Part shown: in pieces, positions 14,833 to 23,781 of the stretch
Layout of the letters: every line of letters starts with the position of its first letter
How positions within the stretch are numbered: position 1 is the stretch's first letter
Virus record (IMG/VR): IMGVR_UViG_3300043411_001841
Span: 1 to 32,566 of that record
DNA: 32,566 bases
From: a virus
Direction: 5' to 3' (one strand)
Made by a program: the position numbers and the translations under genes
Notes under the pieces: model-generated
The model's database searches: none
Seen by the model: only the letters and a program-made list of their open reading frames with translations
What the model was told of the DNA's origin: nothing

Positions 14833-15570
14833 AAGCTTGGGTTTGTTTATAAAATAACTAATTTAAAAAATGGTAAAATTTATGTTGGTGCAACATTAAA
14901 TATTAATAGAAGAATAGGGAAACATAAACATATGTCTTTATCAGGTAAGAGCAATAGTTTGCTTCATATAGATATGAGAAAGTATGGTTTTGATTCCTTT
15001 AGAACAGAAGTAATTGAGTGTTGCACAGAAGAAGATTATTTAAAAAAAGAAATATTTTATATAAATTCTTTAAAAACATATGAACCCTTTGGCTACAATT
15101 ATAGATTAACAAGCGGATCAGAGTCAGTTCAGCTTGGTAAGACAAAATCTATTCAAGTTTTTAGTATTTCTAATAAAAAGATATCAACTTATAATTCAAT
15201 ATCTGATTTTTCAAGATATGCAGAATGCACAATAGGAGCTGTTACTCTTGCAATTAATAAAAAAAGAATCCTGTATGGGAAGTATATAATTAAATATCTA
15301 TCTGATAAAAAATCATTTGAGGATATTATAAGAGAAATTGAGATTAAGAAATCTAATGAATACTTGCATGATTCATTAGTCAGACAAGGAAGAGTTCCTC
15401 ACAATATTAAAAAAGTTAAATTAATAAATAAAGAGTCAAAAGAAGAGTTAGTATTTGATTCAGTTACAAAAGCCGCAGAATATTTAAAGAGACAGTCTAC
15501 TAATGTTTCCTTTGCCTGTGATAAAAAAGGTAGGGTTGTAGGCGGACACCTTGCAGAATATATGGAGTAA
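14827..15570 (+). CDS. GIY-YIG homing endonuclease 1
   Basis: About 247 residues. GIY-YIG core: FVYKITNLKNGKIYVGATLN, catalytic Arg in INRRIGKHK, and Glu near FRTEVIE. Then comes an intron-encoded-nuclease repeat domain (IENR/NUMOD type) twice: IQVFSISNKKISTYNSISDF with YGKYIIKYL, and a C-terminal copy VFDSVTKAAEYLKRQSTNVS. ATG at 14827 is preferred over GTG at 14821. It is free-standing between capsid and fibre genes; its last codons supply the GGAG ribosome site of the fibre gene. AT-rich compared with its neighbours. Confidence 0.9.
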   Translation: MSKLGFVYKITNLKNGKIYVGATLNINRRIGKHKHMSLSGKSNSLLHIDMRKYGFDSFRTEVIECCTEEDYLKKEIFYINSLKTYEPFGYNYRLTSGSESVQLGKTKSIQVFSISNKKISTYNSISDFSRYAECTIGAVTLAINKKRILYGKYIIKYLSDKKSFEDIIREIEIKKSNEYLHDSLVRQGRVPHNIKKVKLINKESKEELVFDSVTKAAEYLKRQSTNVSFACDKKGRVVGGHLAEYME

Positions 15571-15572
15571 AA

Positions 15573-17543
15573 ATGTCAACAAATGTGACGTTCAATGGAG
15601 TTGTTTATAGTATCGCTTCTGAAGGGGATTCAAATTGGGGCAGCAATATTTCCAATTACTTGATTGCGATTGCTACGGGATGCCTTCAGAAGACTGGCGG
15701 TGCATTTAACCTAACATCGGAAGTAGATTTCGGAGCTACATTTGGTCTTAAAACACCATATATAAAATCTAAAGCTACAAACCCTGCCTCAGCAGGTTTT
15801 TTACGTTTAGGCAATACTGAGACAATCAAGTGGAGGAATGCGGCTAACAGTGGGGACCTTGATCTCACAGTGAGTGCGCTTGATACTCTTCAATTCAACG
15901 GATTCAATGTTCTGTATGTTGGAGCCGGTGCTTTAACTAATTTGATTGTGAACTCTGATGTAAATGCGGCTGCGGCCATTGCTTACAGTAAGCTCAATCT
16001 TTCAAGTTCAATCGTGGATGCGGATATAAGTGGAAGTGCGGCCATTGCATATTCTAAGTTAAACCTTGGAACATCTATCGTAAACGCTGACATCAATGCA
16101 GCCGCAGCGATTGCTTATTCTAAATTAAGTTTAGCTCTCTCGATTGTTGATGGAGACATTAGCTCAAGTGCGGCTATTTCATTATCTAAACTCGCAGCTC
16201 TAAGTCTTGGTAAAGTTGTTCAGACAAATGCCTCTACAGGAGTCCTTGAGGCGTCTGCTGTTTCTAACACCACTCTAAGCTATTTAGATGCAACATCATC
16301 TATTCAAACTCAAATTGATTCTAAGGTTAATAAGTCACTCTATACGACAACGGGTGATATACTTATAGGAAGTGGTGCTAGTAATCCAGTAAGACTTCCC
16401 ATTGGATCTAATAATTATATTTTAACTTCAAATGGAACAACAGCATCTTGGCAATCAAACAACTCTACCGTTGGAATTGGGTCAAGTATTACATCTGCAA
16501 CATCAGGATCATCATTGTATGTCGATAGTACCGGACAATTGGCACAGGATAACTCAAATTATTTCTGGGATGATACAAATAAAAGATTAGGTATAGGAAC
16601 TGGTGCACCTGGTGAAACAGTTCACATGAAAAAGACTTCTGGTGATATTGCGATTAGAATGGAATCAAATGCAGGGAATATGTATTTAGTAAATAGGCCT
16701 GCAACAAGTACCTATGATCTTTTAAATGCCATGAACGGTCCTATGGTATTTAGTACTAATAATAGTGAAAGAGTTCGTATTGATGCATCAGGGAACTTTG
16801 GTATTGGTGCGAGTCCAAGTTCAAAACTTTATGTAAGTTCATCAATAAATGATGGGATAAAGGTATCTGACTCAACAGTAACTGGTATTATGATTCCAAG
16901 TGGAGTTTCAACCCACAGTTTTGTGGTTGGAACATCATCAAATCATCCACTTATTCTTGGAGTGAATAACACTTTCCCAAAAGTAACTGTAAATACAACA
17001 GGGAATGTCGATATAGTTAATAATTTAAACGTCGGTGCCACTGCCACAAATAATCTAAACTTGAATGTTTATGGTGCAGCTTCAACGGATACTGGAATAT
17101 TCATGATTCAAAACACAATCATTCAAATGTGGATGGGAGCAAGATCAAACAATGATGGAAGATTTTATTTTAATACTGGTGCAAGTCTTGGTTTAACTGG
17201 ATGGGGCCAATATCTAGCCAATGGAGCTTCTGGATGGAATACAATTTCTGATGAAAGAGCTAAGGATATTATAGAGCCTATATCAAATGGATTAGATAAG
17301 GTTAATTCTTTAAGATCTGTTATTGGTAAATTCAAAACAGATCCTATTGATAAGAGGAGAGCATTCTTAATAGCTCAAGATGTTTTAGCTGTATTACCTG
17401 AGGCAGTTGATATGCCAGTAAATGAAGATGACTTTATTGGTCTGTCTTATTCAGATGTAATTCCATTATTGGTTGCATCGATTAAAGAACTTAGTGCCAA
17501 AGTTAACTCATTAGAGACTAGAATTGCAGCAGCTAACTTATAA
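15573..17543 (+). CDS. Fibre or spike protein with S74 intramolecular chaperone
   Basis: 656 residues. An N-terminal domain (residues 1-120), then four 22-residue repeats (about 125-212), then a long beta-rich shaft (FGIGASPSSKLYVSSS type repeats) and a C-terminal peptidase S74 chaperone starting around SDERAKDIIEPISNGLDKV and containing FLIAQDVLAVLPEAV and LVASIKELSAKVNSLETRI. The Ser in SDER is the likely self-cleavage site. Such domains trimerise fibres, then are released. Lying right after the capsid gene and before the connector is unusual for a tail fibre, so a head fibre is possible. Ribosome site GGAG at five bases. Confidence 0.85.
   Translation: MSTNVTFNGVVYSIASEGDSNWGSNISNYLIAIATGCLQKTGGAFNLTSEVDFGATFGLKTPYIKSKATNPASAGFLRLGNTETIKWRNAANSGDLDLTVSALDTLQFNGFNVLYVGAGALTNLIVNSDVNAAAAIAYSKLNLSSSIVDADISGSAAIAYSKLNLGTSIVNADINAAAAIAYSKLSLALSIVDGDISSSAAISLSKLAALSLGKVVQTNASTGVLEASAVSNTTLSYLDATSSIQTQIDSKVNKSLYTTTGDILIGSGASNPVRLPIGSNNYILTSNGTTASWQSNNSTVGIGSSITSATSGSSLYVDSTGQLAQDNSNYFWDDTNKRLGIGTGAPGETVHMKKTSGDIAIRMESNAGNMYLVNRPATSTYDLLNAMNGPMVFSTNNSERVRIDASGNFGIGASPSSKLYVSSSINDGIKVSDSTVTGIMIPSGVSTHSFVVGTSSNHPLILGVNNTFPKVTVNTTGNVDIVNNLNVGATATNNLNLNVYGAASTDTGIFMIQNTIIQMWMGARSNNDGRFYFNTGASLGLTGWGQYLANGASGWNTISDERAKDIIEPISNGLDKVNSLRSVIGKFKTDPIDKRRAFLIAQDVLAVLPEAVDMPVNEDDFIGLSYSDVIPLLVASIKELSAKVNSLETRIAAANL
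15945..16208 (+). repeat. Four 66-bp tandem repeats in the fibre gene
   Basis: IV(N/D)xD(I/V)xxxAAIAYSKL-type units start at 15945, 16011, 16077 and 16143, an exact 66-base (22-residue) period. The DNA copies have diverged but the protein pattern is kept, which suggests selection for a regular coiled or beta shaft segment. Confidence 0.85.
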
Positions 17544-17564
17544 TTAAAACCATATGGAGTAAAT

Positions 17565-17834
17565 ATGAAAGATATATCAGTTAAATCAAAAGTATTAAAA
17601 GAGATCATGGATCTAATGGATCAAAAAGAGGGTGATAAATTAAAATCTCATCCAAAGCTTGTTGCTATGAAAGTGACTACAGCTATGCCTATGAAAAAAG
17701 AAGACATGATGGAAGACAAGGCTGAAGGTGAGCCTAAAGAAGTTGAGGGATTAGAGGAAAAGCTTGGATCTGATATCAGTGAAGAGGTTAGCCCTGAATT
17801 ATTAGCTCAACTTATTAAACTCTCTAAGAAGTAA
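17565..17834 (+). CDS. Small acidic/charged protein, unknown
   Basis: 89 residues, Lys/Glu/Met-rich (AMPMKKEDMMEDKAEGEPKE) with a helical end (VSPELLAQLIKLSKK). Ribosome site GGAG, very like that of the fibre gene (ATATGGAGTAAA). Between fibre and connector genes; probably a minor virion or chaperone protein. Confidence 0.7.
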   Translation: MKDISVKSKVLKEIMDLMDQKEGDKLKSHPKLVAMKVTTAMPMKKEDMMEDKAEGEPKEVEGLEEKLGSDISEEVSPELLAQLIKLSKK

Positions 17835-17848
17835 GAAAGTAGGGACCT

Positions 17849-18718
17849 ATGTTAGTCTCTGAATTAATCTCAGCTATAAAAATTAAGGGATCTTTTCCGA
17901 CATCGGATGATTTGTACTCAGATAGTGATTATCTAGTATTATTAAATCATCAGATGAAGACTGAGATTATCCCTACAATGCTTTTACTTAGTGAAGAGTT
18001 CTTTTTGTTAAGTAAGGATTTTACCATTACTCAAGGGAGTACTTATAGAATTCCTTCTAGAGCAGTGGGAGCAAAGATCAGAGACTTGCAATATTTAGAT
18101 CCAAGTTTGAATGTAAGTCATATCGTTCGTCTTTTTGAAGAGGATCGTGATGGAAACCCATCAGGATATTACATGGTAAGGAACTCAATCGAGTTATCTT
18201 CGGATTACACCGCTAACACGCTAAGGATGAAATACTTTGGACGACCGAATAAACTCGTTCTGGAAACGGCTTGTGCTCAGGTATTATCTATTGATTCTTC
18301 GACTCAAGTTACTGTTAGTTCTTTGCCTACTAGTTATTCTACGGGGTCTTTATGCGATTTTGTCCAAAACAACAACCCGTACGACTTACTGGACTATGAT
18401 TCTGCTATTGTGGGCATATCTGGTACTAGTGTTTCGTTTGCGTCACTCCCAAATGGCCTCGCAGTAGGGGACTGGTTATGTTTAGCGGAACAAGCTCCTG
18501 TTCCAATGGTTCCAGAGGAGTTGCATCCTGTACTTGTTCAGAGTGCCCTTGTTGCTGCGTTAAGTAGTAAGAAGGATAAAGCATTAGACTTTGAAGCAAA
18601 GCTCTTAGAGCGCATTAAGCAAGATGCAGTGAGGATGCTAGATCCTAGGGTTGAAAATGATTCCACTAAGTTTAGATCCGGAAGACTTTTGAGTTACTTC
18701 TCAAATAGGTGGTATTAA
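17849..18718 (+). CDS. Head-tail connector/adaptor protein (probable)
   Basis: 289 residues. Helical N terminus (LVSELISAIKIKGSFPTSDDLY), a middle of beta strands (FTITQGSTYRIPSRAVGAKIRDLQYL) and a helical end. The N-terminal pattern and the GAKIRDL element fit the P22 gp4/T7 gp11-like adaptors that sit under the portal. The stop overlaps the next start (TAATG). No strong single motif, so the call rests on position and pattern. Confidence 0.7.
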   Translation: MLVSELISAIKIKGSFPTSDDLYSDSDYLVLLNHQMKTEIIPTMLLLSEEFFLLSKDFTITQGSTYRIPSRAVGAKIRDLQYLDPSLNVSHIVRLFEEDRDGNPSGYYMVRNSIELSSDYTANTLRMKYFGRPNKLVLETACAQVLSIDSSTQVTVSSLPTSYSTGSLCDFVQNNNPYDLLDYDSAIVGISGTSVSFASLPNGLAVGDWLCLAEQAPVPMVPEELHPVLVQSALVAALSSKKDKALDFEAKLLERIKQDAVRMLDPRVENDSTKFRSGRLLSYFSNRWY

Positions 18719-21186
18719 TGAGTCAGAAACTACTTCTTAAAATTAAAGGTTTAGCAACAAATCAAAACCAATTGAGTGAAGTAGTCGATGGTTCATTAAG
18801 TGTTGCTAAAAACATTGTGGTTGATAAGGACTCAGTGGGTGAAAGTCGTCGTGGTCTTGGATTCTTTGATCCTAATATAGGGGTTGAAGATGCGAGAGTT
18901 GATCGGATTACAACTTACAAGAATGCTTTAGTAATACATCGCTCTGATAATGATAGCCTAAGTTCATACGAAGGCGGTTGGACTGATTATGATGGAACCT
19001 TTTCACATCCGGATGCTGATTATGCAAGAATGCGATTTGTACAAGCTAGCGGCAATTTGTATTTTACTACTAGTCTTGGTGTCAATGTTCTAGATAATAT
19101 CTCTGGTCCTGTTTACTCGACTGGAATGCCTGCTGGACTTGATGGTTCTGGAGTTACCACTGGTGCAAGTGGATTCATGACAACTAATACTCAAGTTGCC
19201 TACAGAATTGTTTGGGGAAGCAGGGACTTTAATAACAATCTTTATCTCGGAGTTCCTTCCCAGCGTATTATTGTTGCTAACTCTTCTGGTGGGACAAGAG
19301 ATGTTTCTCTTACATTTACCATCCCAGTGGGAATTACTGTAAATGATTTTTATCAGATCTATCGCTCAAAGGAGTCTGCAACTTCGACTGATGAGCCGAA
19401 CGATGAGCTCCAATTAGTATATGAGAATAACCCTACAGCGGGTGAGATCACAGCTAAGAGCATTACTCATACTGATTCAACTCCTACATCTTTGATGGGT
19501 GCTTCGTTGTATACCAATGCAAGCCAAGAGGGAATCAGTGAGGCTAATGAACAACCTCCTCAAGCTAAAGACATTTCAGAGTTTAAGGGATTCATGTTTT
19601 ATGCAAACGTGCAGAATAAGCATAACATCACGATTAACTTACTTAGCGTTGGAGGAGCCGGTCTAGTTGCCGATGATACCATTACAATTAACAGTGTTGT
19701 TTACACAGCTAAGGCTACTGAGACTGTAGCTTCAGCACAGTTTAAAGTTTCAACTGGTGGGTCTGCAGCACAGAATATTGAGGACACAGCTAAGAGCTTA
19801 GTTAAGGTCATAAACCAGTACTCTTCAAATACCTCAATCTATGCTTACTATGAGAGCGGATATCAGGATCTTCCTGGTATTATCTTGTTAGAGAAAAGAA
19901 CCATAGATGGAACAGTCTTTAATGTGACTGCGAGTAGAGCTCTTGCATGGGATTTAAACGATGGTGAGAGTAACAACGAAGCTTACATCAATGGTCTCAT
20001 GTGGAGTAAGATTCAACAGCCTGAACACGTTCCCATTTCTCATCTAGAATACATTGGTTCTAAGAACTATGCCATTAGAAGGATCATTGCTTTAAGGGAT
20101 TCTTTGTTTGTTCTTAAAGACGATGGAGTATTCAGAGTTACTGGACAGAATGGTCAATGGAGTATTGATCCTCTTGATACCTCTACAAAGATCATAGCTC
20201 CTGATAGTGCAGTGGTAGTTAACAACCAAATTTACTGTTTATCTGACCAAGGGGTTGTTGCTATTAGTGATGTTGGGGTCGAGGTTAAATCACGGCCTAT
20301 TGAAAATAAGATTCAAGAATTGATCTCTGAGAATTACACTAATTTAAAAACATTAAGCTTTGGTATCAATTACGAGACTGATCGAAAGTTTATTTTATTC
20401 ACCATTAAAGATGCTGGTGATCTGCATTGTACTCAAGCTCTTGTTTACAACACATTCACAGACTCTTGGACTACATGGGAGAAGGATGTTGTTCACGGGA
20501 TTGTTAATGTGAATGATGATCGTCTTTACTTAGCTCATGCAAGCTCTCAGAATATCTATCAAGAGAGAAAAGACTTCTTATTCACCGATTATGTTGATGA
20601 GATTTACACAGGTTACACGATGACATCACACTCTGGTTCGAGTGTTGTTTTAGATTCTTTACTAAATGTTGAGATTGGTGATGTTATTTATGAAACCAAC
20701 GTCAAATATTCAATTATTAATAGCATTGATCCAGCAACTAGTACGGTTGTTGTTGATTCAACTATTGCATGGTCTGATACTAGTATTTCTATTTTAAAAG
20801 CCATAGATTGTGAGATAGAATTCACAAATCAGCCCCTAGAAAACGCTGGGATAATGAAACATTTCCAAGAAGTGGCATGGCTTTTTCGAGATAAGGCATT
20901 CAATACTGCGGCAAGTTCATTTTATACTGATCTTAGTGGTGGGTATTCAGAGACTACAATTAACGGGACATTTGGATCAGACCTTTGGGGAGCTTTTCAG
21001 TGGGGAAGTGGACCATGGGGAGGTATTCAAAGACCTAAACCTATTAGATGTACAGTTCCAAGAGAGAAGTCTAGGGGTTCTTTGTTGAGCATTAGATTTA
21101 GAGTTAAGAATGCCTATGCAAAGTGGTCTTTGAATGGGGTTAGTGTTCAATTTGAATACGTATCTGAAAGAATGACGAGGCAGTAA
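18718..21186 (+). CDS. Tail nozzle/hub protein, beta-propeller (P22 gp10/T7 gp12-like)
   Basis: 822 residues, almost all beta. It has propeller-like blades such as LRDSLFVLKDDGVFRVTG, VVVNNQIYCLSDQGVVAIS and VYNTFTDSWTTWEKDVVHGI, and AYRIVWGSRDFNNNLYLG near residue 160. This arrangement is characteristic of podovirus nozzle proteins. Start at the ATG of the TAATG overlap; the upstream GTG at 18709 is unlikely. The stop is again in a TAATG, which now opens into the second GIY-YIG gene. Confidence 0.82.
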   Translation: MSQKLLLKIKGLATNQNQLSEVVDGSLSVAKNIVVDKDSVGESRRGLGFFDPNIGVEDARVDRITTYKNALVIHRSDNDSLSSYEGGWTDYDGTFSHPDADYARMRFVQASGNLYFTTSLGVNVLDNISGPVYSTGMPAGLDGSGVTTGASGFMTTNTQVAYRIVWGSRDFNNNLYLGVPSQRIIVANSSGGTRDVSLTFTIPVGITVNDFYQIYRSKESATSTDEPNDELQLVYENNPTAGEITAKSITHTDSTPTSLMGASLYTNASQEGISEANEQPPQAKDISEFKGFMFYANVQNKHNITINLLSVGGAGLVADDTITINSVVYTAKATETVASAQFKVSTGGSAAQNIEDTAKSLVKVINQYSSNTSIYAYYESGYQDLPGIILLEKRTIDGTVFNVTASRALAWDLNDGESNNEAYINGLMWSKIQQPEHVPISHLEYIGSKNYAIRRIIALRDSLFVLKDDGVFRVTGQNGQWSIDPLDTSTKIIAPDSAVVVNNQIYCLSDQGVVAISDVGVEVKSRPIENKIQELISENYTNLKTLSFGINYETDRKFILFTIKDAGDLHCTQALVYNTFTDSWTTWEKDVVHGIVNVNDDRLYLAHASSQNIYQERKDFLFTDYVDEIYTGYTMTSHSGSSVVLDSLLNVEIGDVIYETNVKYSIINSIDPATSTVVVDSTIAWSDTSISILKAIDCEIEFTNQPLENAGIMKHFQEVAWLFRDKAFNTAASSFYTDLSGGYSETTINGTFGSDLWGAFQWGSGPWGGIQRPKPIRCTVPREKSRGSLLSIRFRVKNAYAKWSLNGVSVQFEYVSERMTRQ

Positions 21187-21236
21187 TGGATAGACAAGTA
21201 TTTATGTCCAATGTAGATATCCAATATGGAGATTTT
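21186..21236 (+). other. Possible orphan 5' end of an interrupted virion gene
   Basis: The ATG at 21186 sits in the same TAATG coupling used throughout the virion operon and opens 17 codons (MDRQVFMSNVDIQYGDF) that run in frame into the GIY-YIG ORF. The GIY-YIG gene has its own GGAG and ATG at 21237. This stretch may be the original start of the gene now beginning at 21967, cut off by endonuclease insertion, or just a leader. Confidence 0.35.
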
Positions 21237-21977
21237 ATGTTGAAAAAATATTATGTTTATACGCACTCCTGTAAAAAAACAGGAAAAGTAATTTATGTCG
21301 GATCAGGTAATGAAAAAAGACCTTATGATTTACAAAATAGAAGCTACAAAAATTGGATAAAAGAAAATGGATCCCCTGAAGTTAATATTATCAAAGAATT
21401 CTATGATAAAAATGAATCACTAATCTTTGAAAAAGAATTAACATTAAAGTTAAAAGAAAATAATGAAGCTATTTTCAATGAACGCAATGGAAATTATTGG
21501 GATGAAAATAATAAGTTAAAACTTAAAATAATTCATACTGGTAAGAAACTAACGGATGAGTGGAAAGAAAATATTAGATTATCTCATTTAGGAGAAAAAA
21601 ATCATTTTTTTGGAAAAAAACACAACGAAGAAACGAAAAAAATAATATCTGAAAAAATTAAAGAGTTACACAAATATTCATCGTTTAGACTGGGTAAGAA
21701 ACATACAGTTGAGAGTAAAAATAAAATGTCAATTAGTCAGAGGAAAAGTATGACTAAAGAACGTATTATGAAAATGTCTAAAGCACGTATTGGGAAAAAA
21801 CCAGCAAATATAAAAAAGGTTATTTGTTTAAATACTGGTATTATTTATGAATCAACCTGGGAAGCATCAAAAATGACTGGATGTTCACAGTCTAAAATAT
21901 CAGAAGTATGTAATAATGTTCATAAAGAAACAAAAAAACATATTTTTAGGTATTATGAGGTAAAAAATGAAAATTAA
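21237..21977 (+). CDS. GIY-YIG homing endonuclease 2
   Basis: 246 residues. GIY-YIG core: YYVYTHSCKKTGKVIYVGSG with Arg in EKRPYDLQNRS. Then NUMOD3-like DNA-binding repeats (LGEKNHFFGKKHNEETKK; LGKKHTVESKNKMS; ARIGKKPANIKK) and a final IENR1-type segment (VICLNTGIIYESTWEASKM). Start chosen for GGAG five bases upstream. The end overlaps the next gene by 11 bases and contains its GAGG ribosome site. AT-rich and Lys-rich compared with neighbours. It probably cuts uninvaded alleles at this site. Confidence 0.9.
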   Translation: MLKKYYVYTHSCKKTGKVIYVGSGNEKRPYDLQNRSYKNWIKENGSPEVNIIKEFYDKNESLIFEKELTLKLKENNEAIFNERNGNYWDENNKLKLKIIHTGKKLTDEWKENIRLSHLGEKNHFFGKKHNEETKKIISEKIKELHKYSSFRLGKKHTVESKNKMSISQRKSMTKERIMKMSKARIGKKPANIKKVICLNTGIIYESTWEASKMTGCSQSKISEVCNNVHKETKKHIFRYYEVKNEN

Positions 21978-22368
21978 ACCACAAAAGTTTACATTGGAAC
22001 AATTCCAAGAACAAGCTTCTTGGATTGGTGGGTTATTTTCAACTTTGAATCAATTCATAAATGATATTTGGATATCCTATAACAATAACCTTTCTATAGA
22101 AGATAACCTTTACCAAGAGATCAAAGAAATTAAGTTTAAGAATGATTCAAATAATTTCCCAATGAAATTCAGGACTAAATTTAATGTGTTCCCTCAAGGA
22201 TTAATGCCAATTTATTTATTTAATAATACCATTGGTTCAATGGCAGTTCCGAGTGTGAGCCCCTACATTCAGTGGACATTTAAAGATAATGAAATAATAA
22301 TTGATAGTATAACTGGTCTTACTGCTTCGACCACTTATACCATCCGAATATTAGTGATATACGGTTAG
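21967..22368 (+). CDS. Small virion-associated protein, unknown
   Basis: 133 residues. Helical start (FTLEQFQEQASWIGGLFSTL) followed by beta strands (FRTKFNVFPQGLMPIYLF; GLTASTTYTIRILVIYG). It may form a small trimeric or tail-tip protein. It uses a ribosome site inside the endonuclease gene. No family recognised. Confidence 0.7.
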   Translation: MKIKPQKFTLEQFQEQASWIGGLFSTLNQFINDIWISYNNNLSIEDNLYQEIKEIKFKNDSNNFPMKFRTKFNVFPQGLMPIYLFNNTIGSMAVPSVSPYIQWTFKDNEIIIDSITGLTASTTYTIRILVIYG

Positions 22369-22376
22369 GAGACAAG

Positions 22377-23780
22377 ATGCCTTTTGCACCTAAATACAAA
22401 CAAGACGATCAAGCTCAGAGTGGTCAATCAGGACAAGGTCAGAACATCTCCGGAGTTTCTACATCGTTCAATGTCCCTGGTTCTGGAGGTTCCTCAAGTG
22501 GAGCATCCTCTACACCTAAGTCTAGTGGTCAGTATCAGAATCTTGATAAGTATGTTTCAGCGAACCAACCACAGGGCGCTCAGATGGGACAGCAGATAGC
22601 AAGTGGAGTAGAGAGTGATATTAATAAAGCTCAACAAGCTGTGGGTGGGTTAACAAGTCAGGTTCAAAAGACTGCGGCTTATGATCCTATGGCTACTATT
22701 AATAGAGCGGACCAATTATCCGATGAAGAAAAAAAAACCTACAAAACTACAAAGCAGACTGGTGGTTATACTGGACCTAGTGACATTACAGGTCTAGGTG
22801 GATATGCAGAAGCTCAGACTGCCACGACGAGAGCAAAAGAACAGCTTGGTAAGGTTGGGAATGATTTAGGTCAAAAGGATCTCTTTAAACAAACCTACAA
22901 TAGACCTAATTATACTTCCGGAGCTCAAAATCTTGATCAAGTGATCATGCAAGGTTCTACTCAAGGCCGACAAGCGATTGAATCACTTGCAGATAAATAT
23001 AAAAATTTAAATGATCAGTTTGGCCAGTCATTTACTGGAGCTCAAAATGATATCTCCACAAGTTTAGCGAATGCAAAAGCTAACAAGGCAGCGATTGCTC
23101 AAGCTGAACAAGATTCTATGAACAACTTAATCAATCCTATTAGTCAGAGAGCTGATCAGTTTAATGCTGATTCATTAGCAAAAAGAAACTCTGTCGCATC
23201 TGATGTATCAGACGATATTTTAAACCAAGAGACTCTTGCTAATTTAGGTTTAAATGAAGGTCTGAGTTTATATGACCTTAATCTTGGTAGTTATGTTAAT
23301 TATGATGCAACTCCAGCAAATATGAACAACGTAGCGACACAAGAAGAGAGAAATAAGTATGCGGCACTTCAAAGTCTATTTGATGGAGCTGACCAAAGAT
23401 TAACAGCGGATGGAAAGCCTATTAATCCATTAGGTTTTGATAAGGCTAAGTTTGACAGTGATTATGCTGCATCTGAAAATGCTGCCAATGCAAGATTTAA
23501 ATCATCAATTGGATTAGGACAAGATTCAAAGGCTACTACTGGAGGTCCTTTCTCTTCAATATCTTCTGATGCTATAAACTTTTCTAAATATATTAAAGCA
23601 ACCCCTATTGATGAGTTAAGAAGTAGATTAGGTGATGACTTTATAAAAAAATATGTATTTCAACCTGGCGGTAAATTCCAAAGTCTTGATACAGCAAACC
23701 ATGATCAAGAGGCTATGGATATGGCTCGTCAAATTTACAAAAACGCGGATTTATCAAGTAGAAAAATAAAAAGAGGTTAA
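22377..23780 (+). CDS. Internal virion/ejection protein candidate 1
   Basis: 467 residues. N-terminal 60 residues are low-complexity Gln/Ser/Gly (QSGQSGQGQ...GSGGSSSGASS), followed by helical, Ala/Gln/Asn-rich sequence. No enzyme motif. Place after the nozzle gene and composition fit DNA-ejection proteins of podoviruses. Start at AGGAG-ACAAG-ATG. Gene ends in AGAGGTTAA, giving the ribosome site of the third GIY-YIG gene. Confidence 0.65.
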   Translation: MPFAPKYKQDDQAQSGQSGQGQNISGVSTSFNVPGSGGSSSGASSTPKSSGQYQNLDKYVSANQPQGAQMGQQIASGVESDINKAQQAVGGLTSQVQKTAAYDPMATINRADQLSDEEKKTYKTTKQTGGYTGPSDITGLGGYAEAQTATTRAKEQLGKVGNDLGQKDLFKQTYNRPNYTSGAQNLDQVIMQGSTQGRQAIESLADKYKNLNDQFGQSFTGAQNDISTSLANAKANKAAIAQAEQDSMNNLINPISQRADQFNADSLAKRNSVASDVSDDILNQETLANLGLNEGLSLYDLNLGSYVNYDATPANMNNVATQEERNKYAALQSLFDGADQRLTADGKPINPLGFDKAKFDSDYAASENAANARFKSSIGLGQDSKATTGGPFSSISSDAINFSKYIKATPIDELRSRLGDDFIKKYVFQPGGKFQSLDTANHDQEAMDMARQIYKNADLSSRKIKRG

Positions 23781-23781
23781 C

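Noticed and set aside
21186-21977. Group I intron around the second GIY-YIG gene
   Set aside because: No P7 partner, P1/P10 pairing or terminal G element could be found around the gene; it appears free-standing.
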